Part shown: positions 31,291 to 43,035 of the stretch, piece after piece
How the letters are laid out: each line of letters opens with the position of its first letter
Position numbering within the stretch: the first letter of the stretch is position 1
Origin: Amphibalanus amphitrite
Taxonomy: Eukaryota > Arthropoda > Thecostraca > Balanomorpha > Balanidae
Direction of reading: 5' to 3'
DNA length: 64,000 bases
NCBI RefSeq assembly: GCF_019059575.1
Contig: NW_024881986.1
Span: forward strand, 345,501-409,500
The notes under the pieces: generated by a model
What the model saw: the letters and a program-made list of their open reading frames with translations, nothing else
Told to the model about the DNA's origin: nothing
Databases searched by the model: none
Made by a program: the position numbers and the translations under genes

Positions 31291-32683
31291 CACAGTGGGC
31301 CAGGCGCTTCAAAAAAGCGGAATTAAATCAATGAGCACAGCTGCGGTGCCAAAAATGATTCGTTACAGGGTAAAATATCATGCTAAAGCCGAATCCGATA
31401 TCCATTTTCAAATTTGATTGGTTACGCTAGGTCACTGACCTATGACGTCATTATTTAATTTCTGCGCTGCACATATGCCTGGGACAGGCGGGCACTATGT
31501 CGCATTGGCCGCGCGTTTGCAGTCTTTTCGTGGTTTCAAGCGTTCAAACATGTGATATGATGTTGGTCCCATGCATTAGGGTGGGTGTAAAGGTCGCCTG
31601 AAGGTCAGGTCAGGTCATTCACCTTCGATGACCTCGGTTCACTTTTTCGAGTTTTACATGTTTCTGGGCTAGTTTTTGGAGCTGAATTCGAATTTAGGAA
31701 CCATTTGAACATTTACGAAGTAGTTTTGGTGCCTTCGTAACATGTTACGAAGCTGTCAGAGGCGGGTTGACACCTACTACGAATACCCGGCAGGACCCAT
31801 ACTGGTTGACCTGACCTGAGCTGACCCGACCTGGCCTAAATGCATGAAGACATCATCTGTGATCAAAACTAACATGATATTCGTGATCAGCATCCCGAAA
31901 AACCCCTTAGCAGCCACACTATACGACGTTCTAACAGGTCCCGATTTTCGGCCATTGACCTGACCTCAGAGGTTACCATTTGACCTATGACCTTAAAACC
32001 GGGTACTGTTGGCTTCGTCTCGTGACGACCTACACGATGGTTTTTTTCCGCGAGGCTCTAGCTTAATTAGGCGCCAAACGCGAGGAGGGTCGCTTCCCCC
32101 TGTGCCGTCGAGGGATGCAAAACGGCCTATGCCGGCGAGGGTTAAACCCTTATTTGTCCATTTCGCGCAAAAATGCGCAAAATATTTGCATTGGGCAGCA
32201 AGCTATACACCTTGAGGAAAGTCAGGCAGCATATATCTTCGTGTTGTTCGGTGACGTTTTCTTTATATCCTTATATAAATTCATTGCGTCGTTGCACTAC
32301 TACGGTTCCGAACAGGCACTGTAAACCCCACCGCTACTAGTAAGCATGAAATAGTTCCCGGGAACTTGAGTACGAGAAACATGCGCAGAAATACCGACTG
32401 TTTTTTTAAAGCTATTTTGTACGGAATAATTTTAATGATTTTACGCTGAGAGCTTTTGAATCGGGGGAACGGAATATGGCACACAGCAGTCATTTCCATC
32501 TCCAGTCGGTAAGTCCTACTTTGCGACGTTATAGCATTATCTGCCTTGACATTGGGGAAAGGAAACTTGCTTATTCAGAAACTTTGTACATTTTTACAAT
32601 ACTCTATCCCATAATTACAGGAATTTCACCGAAGTTGATTTTCGACTTAATTCCGCTTTTTTTGATGCGCCTGGCCCACTGTG
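31291..32683. mobile_element. Transib/RAG-like non-autonomous element
   Basis: Both ends read CACAGTGGGCCAGGCGC inward, with similarity over about 38 bp. The target duplication is CGCCG at 31286-31290 and 32684-32688. A 5-bp GC-rich duplication (CGNCG-like) and CACNRTG termini are hallmarks of Transib. CACAGTG is also exactly the heptamer of V(D)J recombination signals. There is no transposase; the interior includes a TTAA-family sequence. Confidence 0.78.
31500..32145. mobile_element. TTAA-CCC element, left end degraded
   Basis: Collinear with 43260-43941. The right end is intact (GCCGGCGAGGGTTAA, TTAA at 32142-32145). The left half with its hairpin is missing or replaced. It lies wholly within the Transib-like element. 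Confidence 0.65.
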
Positions 32684-32688
32684 CGCCG

Positions 32689-33686
32689 GCGCTAAATAAA
32701 GGCGGTAGGATTCACGGCTTTGCATGATCGTGTGCAATGTTTTTTTTATAGTATCAAGCAAGGGGCATTGCTGGAGTTTTGCAAATAAATATTTTGTTCT
32801 CAGTTTGGCTATGCGATCGTGAACACTTTATTTTCATAGATACGATATGAAACAGGATAAACAGGCCAACCCAAGGCTTATGTAGGCCAACCTTAGACTT
32901 CGCATAGCCATGGACATTGCGTAGGAAGGTACTCGCCGATCGTACCACGATACCACGGGCAAGATATCAGACTTTTGGGAGTTTTGTGTCGCTGAAATGT
33001 ATTTTAAGTGCTAAGAAGGAAAATAATTCAATTTAATGATGTCATGGACAATGGACATTTAGCCATTCCAAGCATATAATTTGCCTGGCTTCGACAACCA
33101 GATAGCCAGGTTTATTTCAAGAGCTTCTAAAGAGGTAGTGGATTTAATATCGTTTCTATTACATTTTTTTGATAATCCTACATATCAGTAAACCTGCCAC
33201 GCTATCATTCTCGGCGAGCGAAGCGATTACCGGCACATCGTACCAATGCCAATGCAGCGTCGAGCGTCCGATGGTTTACGATAGGAATTATAACAATAGT
33301 TTTAAACTAGCGCTTTTTAGAACCATGGTCCGAAATGGTAATTCAAAGAAGCTCTTCCCCTTTCAACTCACCTGAAAAAGCTGCTTTCGTGTACCACCCA
33401 GCACCCGTTTCGTAGATATATCAAAATGATAACCGGAGGCGAAGATTATCTTAATGATCTACCACGATTCGTGGGGCTGACTAGTACCGACGGGGATCCC
33501 ACAAACACGACGGTCACATTCATTAAGCATGATGTACGGCGTAAAGCACCACAACTCGGCCCCAAAAGCGCAACCTTCTGAGATATCTTATATTTAGTTT
33601 CAATGCTGGTACTGGTGCAGTTTCAATGCTGGTACTCTGCTCATTTCTGTTCAATGAAGTTATTTCTCGCTTAAATGCGCCTCACA
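32689..33686. other. unassigned, AT-rich
   Basis: No gene or terminal repeat is supported. A short direct repeat TTTCAATGCTGGTACT occurs at about 33599 and 33622. Confidence 0.35.
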
Positions 33687-35566
33687 TTAACCCGCGCCCT
33701 GCTGGGGGGGGGGGGTGTTTGAACACCCCCCCTTGTGGTTTTTCGCGAATATCTCAAAAACGGCGGCGCGGAGCGCCGCCGTTTTTGGTACACCTTATCA
33801 TACATCAATTCTACACATGTTGTGAAAATTTCAGACCAAGGTCATTCCAGGTCAGGTCACCAGGTCACTTGAAATGACCTCACCTCATAAAAACTTTCAA
33901 TGTCTGTCATAGCTACACCGAGTGACCGATCGCTTTGAAACTTTCAGCGATTGCTAAGAGCAATAGCATGTACAAAATGTATATCTCAGAATTTTGATAT
34001 CGATGACCTAAGGTCAGGTCAATTTTGCGACCTCCCCATTATAAGTCAATGGGAGAAAAATGAAATGCGCCTCTTTTGGATGAAAGACATTATAAACACT
34101 CCTAAACACCGAATTACAAGTGTTTTAGACACACTGAACTTGAAAATGGTGTCCGTGACCCTTGTTTATGCCCTGAGGTCATCTTAGGTCACGAATGGTA
34201 TCTAACAGTTTTTCGCAAATAACTTTTGATAGAGGCATGCTAGAGTGATGAAAACGCCTTAGATGTGTTCAGCCCGACGATACGGATCGACTGATATGCA
34301 ACATGACCCTTTCCGGTCAGGTCATGACCTTGACCTGAGGTCAAATTTTCAAGTTGACCTTTCAAGGTCAAGTTATAGTTCATTCGATGCGTCTTGACGA
34401 GAGGAACACGATGCCGGTAAAAGTAAGCTCGTACAAGGCTTGGGTCAAAAGTTATTGCAGAAAAACTGTTTTCGAAAAAATCGTCTATTTTTGCAGTTTT
34501 TGCCCCCTGCAGGCAAAACCGTTGACGTTAGCTCAAATCTGAGAGAATTACTCAGAAAGGGCGTTAAAGGAAGACTGCCACCTTCAAAAAGTTTTCTCAG
34601 ATCGGCCTATGATTTATTCCCTGGACAAAACAAAATTTTAGAATTCACCTGACAAAGTATCATCACGTGAATCGCGAAAAAAAATGTCGATTATCATACA
34701 ATTATCAATCGGTTAATGTCTAGCGACAATGTTTACACATCACTAGACTTCAAGGTCATAAGATTATTACATTTTATTTGAAAAAGTAAGGTATTTTATG
34801 ATTTACTAATATATGATTTCATAAGAAATTGGCCATGTTTAATTTATTTTGCATTTAAGTTCGTAAAACATTTAAAAATCATGGCTCATTTGGAATGGCC
34901 GTCTGGCCCATGTTAAACCCCATTTCCCACACTTTTTTGGAAAAAATGAACTACTGAATATATAAGTTTAACTTTTATTTTGACACTCCAAAATTCTTCT
35001 CTGATCTCGAAACAATCAAAGTTTTGACATATATTTACCAAAAGATAAGAAAATTAATGTTTCAAAGTTATCGATAAACAGTAGAGATGTCGGTTTTCTT
35101 GGACTAAAAAAATGGCATCAAACTGAACTTTGGTCTCCGATTTCTCGCAAACGGGTTCGAATTTCGGAAAACCGACTTCAGTCTGGGACATAGGTGGCTC
35201 AGCTCTAGTGAAAACCGTTTTGTGGAAAAAAGGTGGCAGTCTACCTTTAATAGGGCTATCGAATGCGCTTTTCCGCGGCGCTGTAGCTCTATTGGTTCCC
35301 GAGTTATGCGTTGGCTTCTTGGAAATTTTTGACATTCGACCTGGAAATCGGCGAAATTTTGCCTTCAATGACCTCTGGTGACCTGACCTTTGACCTGACC
35401 AAAAAATTGACCGAAGTGATTTCGTCATTACTTGACGCTCTTTCGAACGCCGCCTTCCGCGTATCGCTACGTGGCCCAGGAGCCGAGTTACAAGGGGGGG
35501 TGTTCAAACACCCCCCCCCCCCAGCAGGGCGTGGAAATCCAGGACCCCCAGCAGGGCGCGGGTTAA
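33687..35566. mobile_element. TTAA-CCC element with nested TTAAAGG element
   Basis: TTAACCCGCGCCCTGCTGG at 33687 and GGGCGCGGGTTAA ending 35566. Outside the nested 34564-35250 insertion it is about 95% alike by eye to 24499-25691. Terminal hairpins are present at both ends. The reading frames inside follow the repeat and are not genes. Confidence 0.88.
34564..35250. mobile_element. TTAAAGGRR-type MITE, nested
   Basis: The ends TTAAAGGAAGACTGCCACC and the reverse complement of TTAAAGGTAGACTGCCACC give a 687-bp AT-rich element. The duplication TTAA is proved by relatives lacking it (25375 GGCGTTAATAGGG; also 18072 and, as CTAA, near 46220). Confidence 0.9.
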
Positions 35567-35804
35567 TCGTGTGCTGTGCTCCACAGTCCACAATCATTGC
35601 GCCGCGCGCTCTTCCTTCTTATCGGCCCCCTTGAGATCGTATCCATCAATATCTATTTGCTTCTAAGTTCTAATGACTTGTAGAGAAACAGTTTTAGAGC
35701 GTTTAACAAAATAATTGCATAACGAGCGATGGGAAAAGCCCAATCGTCCAACTCATAAAAAACATTGGGACACAAACAACTGGAAACTGTTGGTAGTTGG
35801 TACT

Positions 35805-35950
35805 TTCGCGCATAGGCGGCGGAACGGGGAGGGTTCCGGGGCACCGTGCCCCCATTTGATTTTGGCATTTTAACATGGGCTCTATGGGCGTTACATGGAA
35901 AGAATGGGACCAAAAGTCGGCAGTGCCGCCCCCCCCCCCCCTCCCCAGTT
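35805..35950. mobile_element. probable hAT MITE
   Basis: CATAGGCGGCGGAACGGGG at the left and a GCAGTGCCGCC C-run at the right. Its inner half (GAATGGGACCAAAAGTCG) is the inverse of 53390-53440. Boundaries are not exact. Confidence 0.5.
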
Positions 35951-36527
35951 GAGCTGGGCGCAGGTACTAAATAGCATCAAAGGAAATCCTATATTCATCT
36001 CGCCGCATTTAAGCGCACCAATCGAAAGACGACAGCGAGACCGCGCTGACAGGCAATCAACCTGGCCACATAAAACTAGCTAGTGCAAAGAAGATGTCTA
36101 TATAAACCACTGGACCATGCAAAGCGTTCAGTAAATAAAATACGAGTAAAGATGACGCGTTTGAGGGCAGACTGGCCAAACAGTGACGTTACACGCGGAT
36201 CTCAACACTGCACAACACATTCATCAAAAAAGATCTCGTGGATCCCTATATACGTCATAACTAACTAGCCCTAGTACGGGGGTATATAGCCATGGACGTA
36301 AATGGCCGGCTTAAGGCACAGGATCCCAATTGTCATCCCCATTACGTGGTCCCCAGAAGTCGCCAGGCCGAGAGCCAATGGCAGTTAAGCACATCTTACA
36401 CGTGCCGACAAACGTGACACAATGAATCCAATAATGAGTCCGCTAATAAGCCTGCCTAATTCTGCATGTAGGCTGCTATTTACCACCACGGCGGAAGGCT
36501 AAAACGCATCCATACAGCTCAACATAG

Positions 36528-36716
36528 GTGTCAATTCCCGCCGGGTTGGGGGTGCTCAAGCTCTTTAAATTCCCCGCCGGCTCGGCTGGCTTGGCTTTGG
36601 AGCCCCAACAGACGGTGCGGGTCAAGGTCACCGCTAAGGCAGCGGCGGATTTGCTGCGCCCGGGCAGTGGGCACCCTCAATTCGGTGAAAATCGACACCC
36701 ATGCAGCTCAACATGA
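36528..36716 (+). pseudogene. unidentified ORF fragment, paired with 13522-13845
   Basis: A 62-codon frame with AGLALEPQQTVRVKVTAK shared with the minus-strand frame at 13522-13845. No family is recognised; both ends look truncated. Confidence 0.35.
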
Positions 36717-36904
36717 CAAAACGCTGCATACAAGCGCACGTCCTCGCATTTAATTGACGCATTTAACTGCGTCACTAACCTCGTACACTGTACAACACTG
36801 GTGAGATGACTGTCCGAAGGAAACTGCCGACTTTGGCTGGCAACATTCAGGGTTGGTGACTTATGTACTGAGTTCGGCTGGCTGACAGCGATGTGACTTC
36901 AGGA

Positions 36905-37140
36905 CCGGTTGATGAACGGGCCATCCTAGCACCATACTACAGGAGCCCAGCTGGTCTTGGCGAGCGGCGGCGACTGGACGAGGCTGGACCCCTACTACAG
37001 GAGCCCAGCTGGTGCTGACGAGCGGCGGTTACTGGACGAACGGGTCAGCCTGGACCCCTATTGCAGGAGTCCGGCTGGTCTTGGCGAGCGGCGACGACTG
37101 GACGAGGCTGGACTCCTACTGCAGGAGTCGAGCTGGTCCT
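36905..37140 (+). repeat. tandem repeat, about 60-bp unit, four copies
   Basis: The unit contains CTACTACAGGAGCCCAGCTGG and GAGCGGCGGCGACTGGACGA. Part of the array is open in one frame (YYRSPAG.GERRRLDEAG pattern), so it may be decayed repeat-coding sequence. Confidence 0.6.
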
Positions 37141-37339
37141 GTCGAGGAAATAGTTCACCTTTAACATGGGATTTTAAACTGAGATAGCAGTCTGATAGAG
37201 CAGATTTTTGTATGCCTTATATTTGAACCGTTTGAGATATTCACCTTTTATCAGTGAATATTGGTGCTTAAATTCATGTTCTAGTGCTCATTTACAGCAA
37301 GCAGAAACCTCTTCAACACACACAGTGGCCAATCAGCGA

Positions 37340-37401
37340 TGAGAGCACTTACAGTCCTGTAAGTGCTCTCAAGGGATTCTGCTCCTGAGCAGAATCCCTT
37401 G
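37340..37401. repeat. twin perfect hairpins
   Basis: 37340-37371 folds as TGAGAGCACTTACAG / loop TC / its complement. 37370-37401 folds as CAAGGGATTCTGCTC / loop CT / its complement. They overlap by two bases and are bracketed by ATCAGC (37332) and GCTGAT (37406). Confidence 0.85.
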
Positions 37402-37409
37402 CAGAGCTG

Positions 37410-39170
37410 ATAGGTTGTTCAGCTGTTAGTGTTCACTCTAATCATTAAAATAATGAAATCCCTTTAGAAGAAGTGTGTAATTCCAAGTTAGAATACATTT
37501 AAATTTTATTCATCACATTTTTAACACACCTTTTTAAATTTTATTCATCAAGTTACTCACAGAAGGTGAACAATTTCTTTTAACTTTTACCTTGCTTCAA
37601 TGGTGACATGTAGCTCTTGCAGCAGAGAAGGCACAGCATTTGGCTGCAACTTCAAATATTTACTTGATGCTATGAATTATTCAGTTTTGAAATGCATACA
37701 GGTAGGTACAGTGAATCTTGGGTTCTCCTGTAAGAATGCCGACCGCAGAAGCAGAAGTTCATCCAAAGCTTGCGCCTGAAAAAGGGCCAGGTTTAATTAT
37801 CCTTATACCATAATCACATTTTTGCCTAATTTGTAAGAAATAGGTTTAGGTTAGCAGAAACAGGTAAGGTTTTGGCTAGACCCCCTGGGTCACAACAGAA
37901 GATGACCCCCGTGATTGGTGGGACCACCAGGCACCAGCACTGGCACAGTCCGTTCTGACCACCGCACACCTATCAGCCACATTTAAAATGCACTACACTA
38001 CATCCCCCACCACCTGACCACACCAGACCAAATCTGCACCGCGCTACACAAAATCCGCACTGCACCAAGCTAAATCCACGCCACACCAAAGCCTCACCAG
38101 CCGGACAAGCCAGCACAGACGAGATCTTGTCGAAATTGCCATGCTTTGCAGAGTGCATACTGGCCTACCTGAACCTGACCTTACCCAACATATGAGCCTG
38201 ACTGTGCTTAGCACTGGGAGCTCATTGAGACCAGGCCCCACAAGCCTAGTGGCCTCCTGAAACCTGATTTCCATATGGGGTGAGCTATTTAAGAATGGTG
38301 ATCGGATATCGAACGTGAGACAAGACAGCAATGAGCAGTGGGCGGTTCATGCAACCATAATCATGTTTCCTTCCCACAAGTATCAAAGCAAAATAAAAAA
38401 TAGCTACCTATCGAATTCAAATTTCACTGGAACCTCACCTGCATGGATCTTAAGTGAAAGGATCTTGATACATCTTGATCTGCACGAAAGATACATCTTG
38501 ATCCACTCATCTCAATCTTGTTTTTCTGCATCCAGGGCATGCAACACTTCTGGTCAAGGCCGTATATAGGATATCGCTTCTGGTATTTTTGGCACCACAC
38601 TCGACTGCTGAGCTCAAATGCAAATTGCAATCACGGTCATAAAATACTGAATATTGAATCGCAATGTATATTCAGTCGATGTACCCCTCGTTCGATGTCT
38701 CTCATGCGACGAAGATTGTACGTCGTCCGGCCAATCCCGTTCTAGATCAACGGGGGCTCGGCTGCAATTATGGAATGTGATTGGCCAAATGGCGTAGAAT
38801 CTTTGTCGTCCGAAAAACATCGAACAAGAGTAATGTCGCTACTGCGCCATTGTTGCATCGAATTCGCCCCATAGAAGCACGTGTTAACTCTCTCCCATAG
38901 GGCCCTGGGTAAACTCTCTCCATAGGGTCCTGGGTAAACTCTCCCCTTGTCTATTTTCTTTAAACGGGGATAGTTTGGACAACAAAATATTTTCAACCTC
39001 ATAAAAAATAAAACTTAATTTTTGATGTACCTCATTGATGCAAAACATCAGAAAAACATTAGAAATTAAGTCAAAGAAACCGATTGTTTATAAATGGACA
39101 GCTGACGGCATGCCTCCCGTGTCCCCTGGCTTGAAGCTTCGGCTCCGTGTTACCTTAGTATTCTATGACC
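37410..39170. other. unassigned end of the 7.97-kb insertion
   Basis: AT-rich then mixed sequence without a convincing gene. Short CACACCAAATCTGCACC-like repeats lie near 38020-38100 (also 42840-42890), and TAGGGCCCTGGGTAAACTCTC occurs in tandem near 38885-38945. Confidence 0.35.
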
Positions 39171-39994
39171 GTGGTTGTAGCTATCTGTGAGGGTGGCCGG
39201 TCCGGGCGATATCGGACCTCGCCCGTCACTGTGTCGGACCGTCGGTGGTCCGGTCGGCTGTGGTTCGTCTGGACCGGATATGTCCGGTTCGGTGTCGCTC
39301 ATGGGATAGCACGGGCTGATGGCGATTGAAATACTCAGTGGTTCAGACGTTCAATACACAAATGTTACTGCGATTTCCAAGCGCAACTATGTAGTGCTGT
39401 CATTTAGTGACGGTAACCCGTCAAAGGGATTGTAAGGCTTCTGACCATTATGCAATGCTTTGAACATATCATTCCATAATGTCATACGAAGTTGTGATAA
39501 AAAGAAGTCACCTACTTGAAGTGACGTGGAGCTCTAATGTCGGATGCTTCATAAAAAGTGCGTGCAACTTCAGATTGCCTAATATAATTGTTCCGTGAAA
39601 ATTAAGCCAAACCCAGAGAGTTATCAGTAAAAAGAAAAATCAGGTCATTTCCAGGAAATGCATCCCACAGGGGACGGGCGAATCATACTTTTTACCCTCA
39701 CCACCAGCCCAGCACCTCAGTTGACTGAACCGTTAGGCTGTACTGATTATCACACATCAAGTGTGTCTATGGTGATCAATGTGTCACCCAGCCGGTGCAG
39801 TGCGGCACAGCCTACCACTGCAGGCAGCTGATTGCTTGCTGAGAAACGGTGCATCGTTCTGCCGTCAACTGTAGACTGTACAGTGTGTATTAGTTATATT
39901 ACAGCTGTATGGACACAGCACGGGTACGGATCCGGGACACCTCACCATCGACTGGTGGATACAGGACACGGTCTAGTATCCAGCGGTGCGATAC

Positions 39995-40115
39995 AGCCGG
40001 TGGTCGTTATTTCTTTTAGAAGGCTGGATACCGCCAGTAGACACTATTTCTTTTAGATGGCTGGATACCGCCAGTGGCCATTATCACTTTTAGAAGGCTG
40101 GATGTCGCCAGTGGC
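39995..40115. repeat. 38-bp tandem repeat, about three copies
   Basis: Units of the type AGAAGGCTGGATACCGCCAG. The paralogous array at 52110-52340 has about six units, so copy number changed after duplication. Confidence 0.7.
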
Positions 40116-40834
40116 CCTATCACATAGAGAAGTGTCCAATAGGCCTTTCGGTTGTTTTACTAACCTCTAAAACGTGGTGAATATTGACGTAACGTTTATC
40201 ACTCAGTTCTAATCAATACCCTTACCTGAAAACGTTCGTGGTCCGACCATTGACCTTTGAAATTATGCATTGTTTAAAACAATATTCGACAAGAATGGTG
40301 GGTCGCCGCATATAGCGCATATAATCTGTACGTGCAACTCAATTTTGCAAGTAGTAATGAGCCAAAAAAAGGAATGAGGTTTGCTCTCTGGCTTATTGTA
40401 GCGTCAAGGTCATTCAATTTTGATGAACTTGTCTTGATGAGCACCTTTCTGAAGTTGAAGCTCTTGGGTATGCATTTAAGAATTTTATTGTGATGCTCCA
40501 AATTTGGACGGTTGTGGTGGTCAGCGGTCAAGTGATGACTATCAGTTGACTATACCAGAACTAGTGTCGCCCCCCACGGCTCCACGGCCTAGAGTGCCGC
40601 CATTTTCAATGAGTTGCCCCACCCCAAACGTTCCGCTGGATCCGCCACTGCCATCAATTGAAGTATTCATACTCGTCCCAGTCGGTCCACTGATACCTTA
40701 TCGGTGCAGAGATACCGTATCGGCTACAGCAATGTCACGAGCCCCGTACAGGGTGTCGATAGGGACAACACTGACATTGAGGCCCCGGGCGTCGGACAGT
40801 GCGACCTGGAGAGGAGCGATTATCTGACCCCGTG

Positions 40835-41345
40835 TGACCTACCGAGACAAGGTATACTGGCCTGGAGAGGAGCGATCTGCTGAGACATTGGAACCCACCG
40901 AGACAAGGTATAGTGACCTGGAGGGGAGCGGTCTAACGAACCTGTGTGACCCACCAAGACAAGGTATACTGACTTGGAGAGGAGCGCGGTCTGCTGAGAC
41001 CTTGGAACCCACCGAGACAAGGTATAGTGGCCTGGAGGGGAGCGGTCTAACGACCCCATGTGACCTACCGAGACAAGGTATAGTGACCTGGAGAGGAGCG
41101 GTTTTCTGATCCCATGTGACCCACCAAGACAAGGTATAGTGGCCTGGAGAGGAGCGGTTTTCTGACCCCATGTGACCTACCGAGACAAGGTATAGTGACC
41201 TGGAGAGGAGCGGTCTAACTACCCCGTGTGAGCCACCGAGACAAGGTATAGTGACCTGGAGAGGAGCGGTCTATCGAACCTGTGTGACCCACCGAGACAA
41301 GGTATACTGACCCGGAGGGGAGCGGTCTGCTGAGACCTTGAAACC
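40835..41345. repeat. 56-60-bp tandem repeat, about nine copies
   Basis: Units contain GAGACAAGGTATAGTGACC and TGGAGAGGAGCGGTCT. In copy 2 only a remnant remains around 54885-55090, split by a hAT MITE. Open frames here are repeat artefacts. Confidence 0.85.
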
Positions 41346-41490
41346 AGCGAGTCATTACATTCAGCATATGTTTAAGCGTAAGTCATTTTCATAATGATAA
41401 GGCATTCGCTACTATCAACTGAGTTTTGAGCGATGCATTTGGGGAAGGGAAGGTCGGGTCGGGTCAGGTCAGGTCAACCAGTAGGCGTCA

Positions 41491-43035
41491 CCCCTCTATC
41501 GTGTTTACCTGTTCACTGCCACTGACAGATGCATAACATGCTGCATCGGCACCGAAACTATATTCATAAGCTGTAAAACTTAAAAAAGTCAACTGAAGTC
41601 ATATATAGTCAATGGGCTTCACACACATCCATGCATATGATTCCACGATGTAGCATTTCACGTTGACGTGTCTGCATGTTTCTCATAAAAAGAAAATCGC
41701 AGAAAAAATACACCGTACGCTGAATCGTAATACTAGCTGACATGTGACAAAATATCGAGAAAAAGGTATGTGGTCAGAGGTCCGCTGAGTCAGGGTCATT
41801 AGCTTATAATAGTAATTAATAAATTAATTAACTCGAGAGAAGTAGAGAGCAGGGAGAGCTGGGACGCGGGGAAGTCTTGTTGACTGGAAATCGCTGTACA
41901 GGTAATCTTTGGATACCTGGAACGTCCAGGTGCCCGATAAAGAAAAACAATATCCACTCGGCACTTTGTATCTAGTCGAGGCACGTCACAGCCAAACGGT
42001 TATATTTTCCTGTTGCATATAAGATATATGCAACCGGAACTCGTATAGGAGATGATGAGGATATGAGATTGGTGGTAAAGAAATTCACATTTTTTTAGTT
42101 ATACTCTACCTAATATTCAGCATTTTGAAGTCGTTCACCGTCGGCGTCTGTCAAGTTATATGACTGTTATCTGTTATATGTGTGATAAGTTATCTGTAAA
42201 GTGACGGGGTATACTGAGATAGAGCAATGAGCGCCCGATAGGTGAGCCTCAGCGGCGCCGGTCCGCCGGTATCCTGAGGCGGCGCGGCGTGCAGGTTAAC
42301 GCATCTGACGAGTATTACGGCTGACAGAATGTGTCCGTACAAGTTGGGGACCCGCGGCGACGCCCCTGTTGCGTATGCCATGGCGAACATTATTTGTTTT
42401 CAAGGATATCTCACTCTAGGTGACCTGATCACCTGACCTTAAATGACCTTGGTTTGAAGTTTTATAAATTGTGTGGAAAAGATGCCTATTTATCATAAGT
42501 TTTGCCCAATACAGCGAAGAGTAACTTGGACGGGGTCAACGGAGAGTTACGACAGCACGACCTTTGGCCGGTCTCCTTGCTTACTGTTTCGGCCCAGCTG
42601 TCAAGCTGTGGTGACGCCTATTTCATGCAGGAGTAGTTTACAGCTGTTTTCACGACGAGCTATCCGGCGAAGGCATCTGATTTGACCAAATCTGCACCTA
42701 ATTTCTTTTACAGCAAATATCCTTATTTTATGAATTCATTTCAGTGTTTTCATCGATGATACTCTAATAATATGACAAAGCAGGCATATAAGCAAATAGT
42801 GCAACCCTAGCTGATAGCTACTATAAGAGACATACTAAACCTGATTTGACCAAATCTGCACCTGATCTGCACCAGATGTGCACCAAGTGTGTACCAGTTG
42901 GCCGTCGTGAAAACGGCTAATAGATAGGTACTACCGCTAGTGTAGGTTCGTGTATGATATAGGCCACGACCTTGCTTCTATGGCCCGCAGTATCAACAGA
43001 GTAGTTTTTCGTGTCCCCGCACCGCGGCTCTCACA
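41491..43035. other. intergenic spacer between gene copies
   Basis: No gene is supported. A hAT-like right end GGCGACGCCCCTG occurs near 42354-42366 without a partner. A small hairpin TTGCATAT...ATATGCAA lies near 42014. Confidence 0.35.

Larger units (their letters stand above)
31198..39170. mobile_element. 7.97-kb inserted segment bounded by 11-bp direct repeats
   Basis: GTGGTTGTAGC occurs at 31187-31197 and 39171-39181, while copy 2 has one GTGGTTGGAGC at 50997-51007 with continuous flank. So 31198-39170 is extra DNA in copy 1. The segment ends show no obvious inverted repeat. It contains a Transib-like element, TTAA elements and tandem repeats, and may be several nested insertions on one original element. 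Confidence 0.6.
39182..41490 (+). other. duplicated 3' flank of F-box copy 1
   Basis: Homologous to 51008-52715 and 54880-55240. A 38-codon frame starting MAIEILSGSD (about 39321-39437) is conserved, but in copy 1 the upstream frame is closed by TAG where copy 2 has TAT. Coding status is unproven. Tandem arrays occur at about 39995-40115 and 40835-41345. Confidence 0.55.

Noticed and set aside
40556-40650. Another hAT MITE ending CTGGATCCGCCACTG
   Set aside because: The right end is clear near 40635-40650, but no matching left end or 8-bp duplication was found.
40820-41171. Frames on both strands of about 80-110 codons
   Set aside because: They repeat with the 56-60-bp tandem unit and have no independent coding signal.
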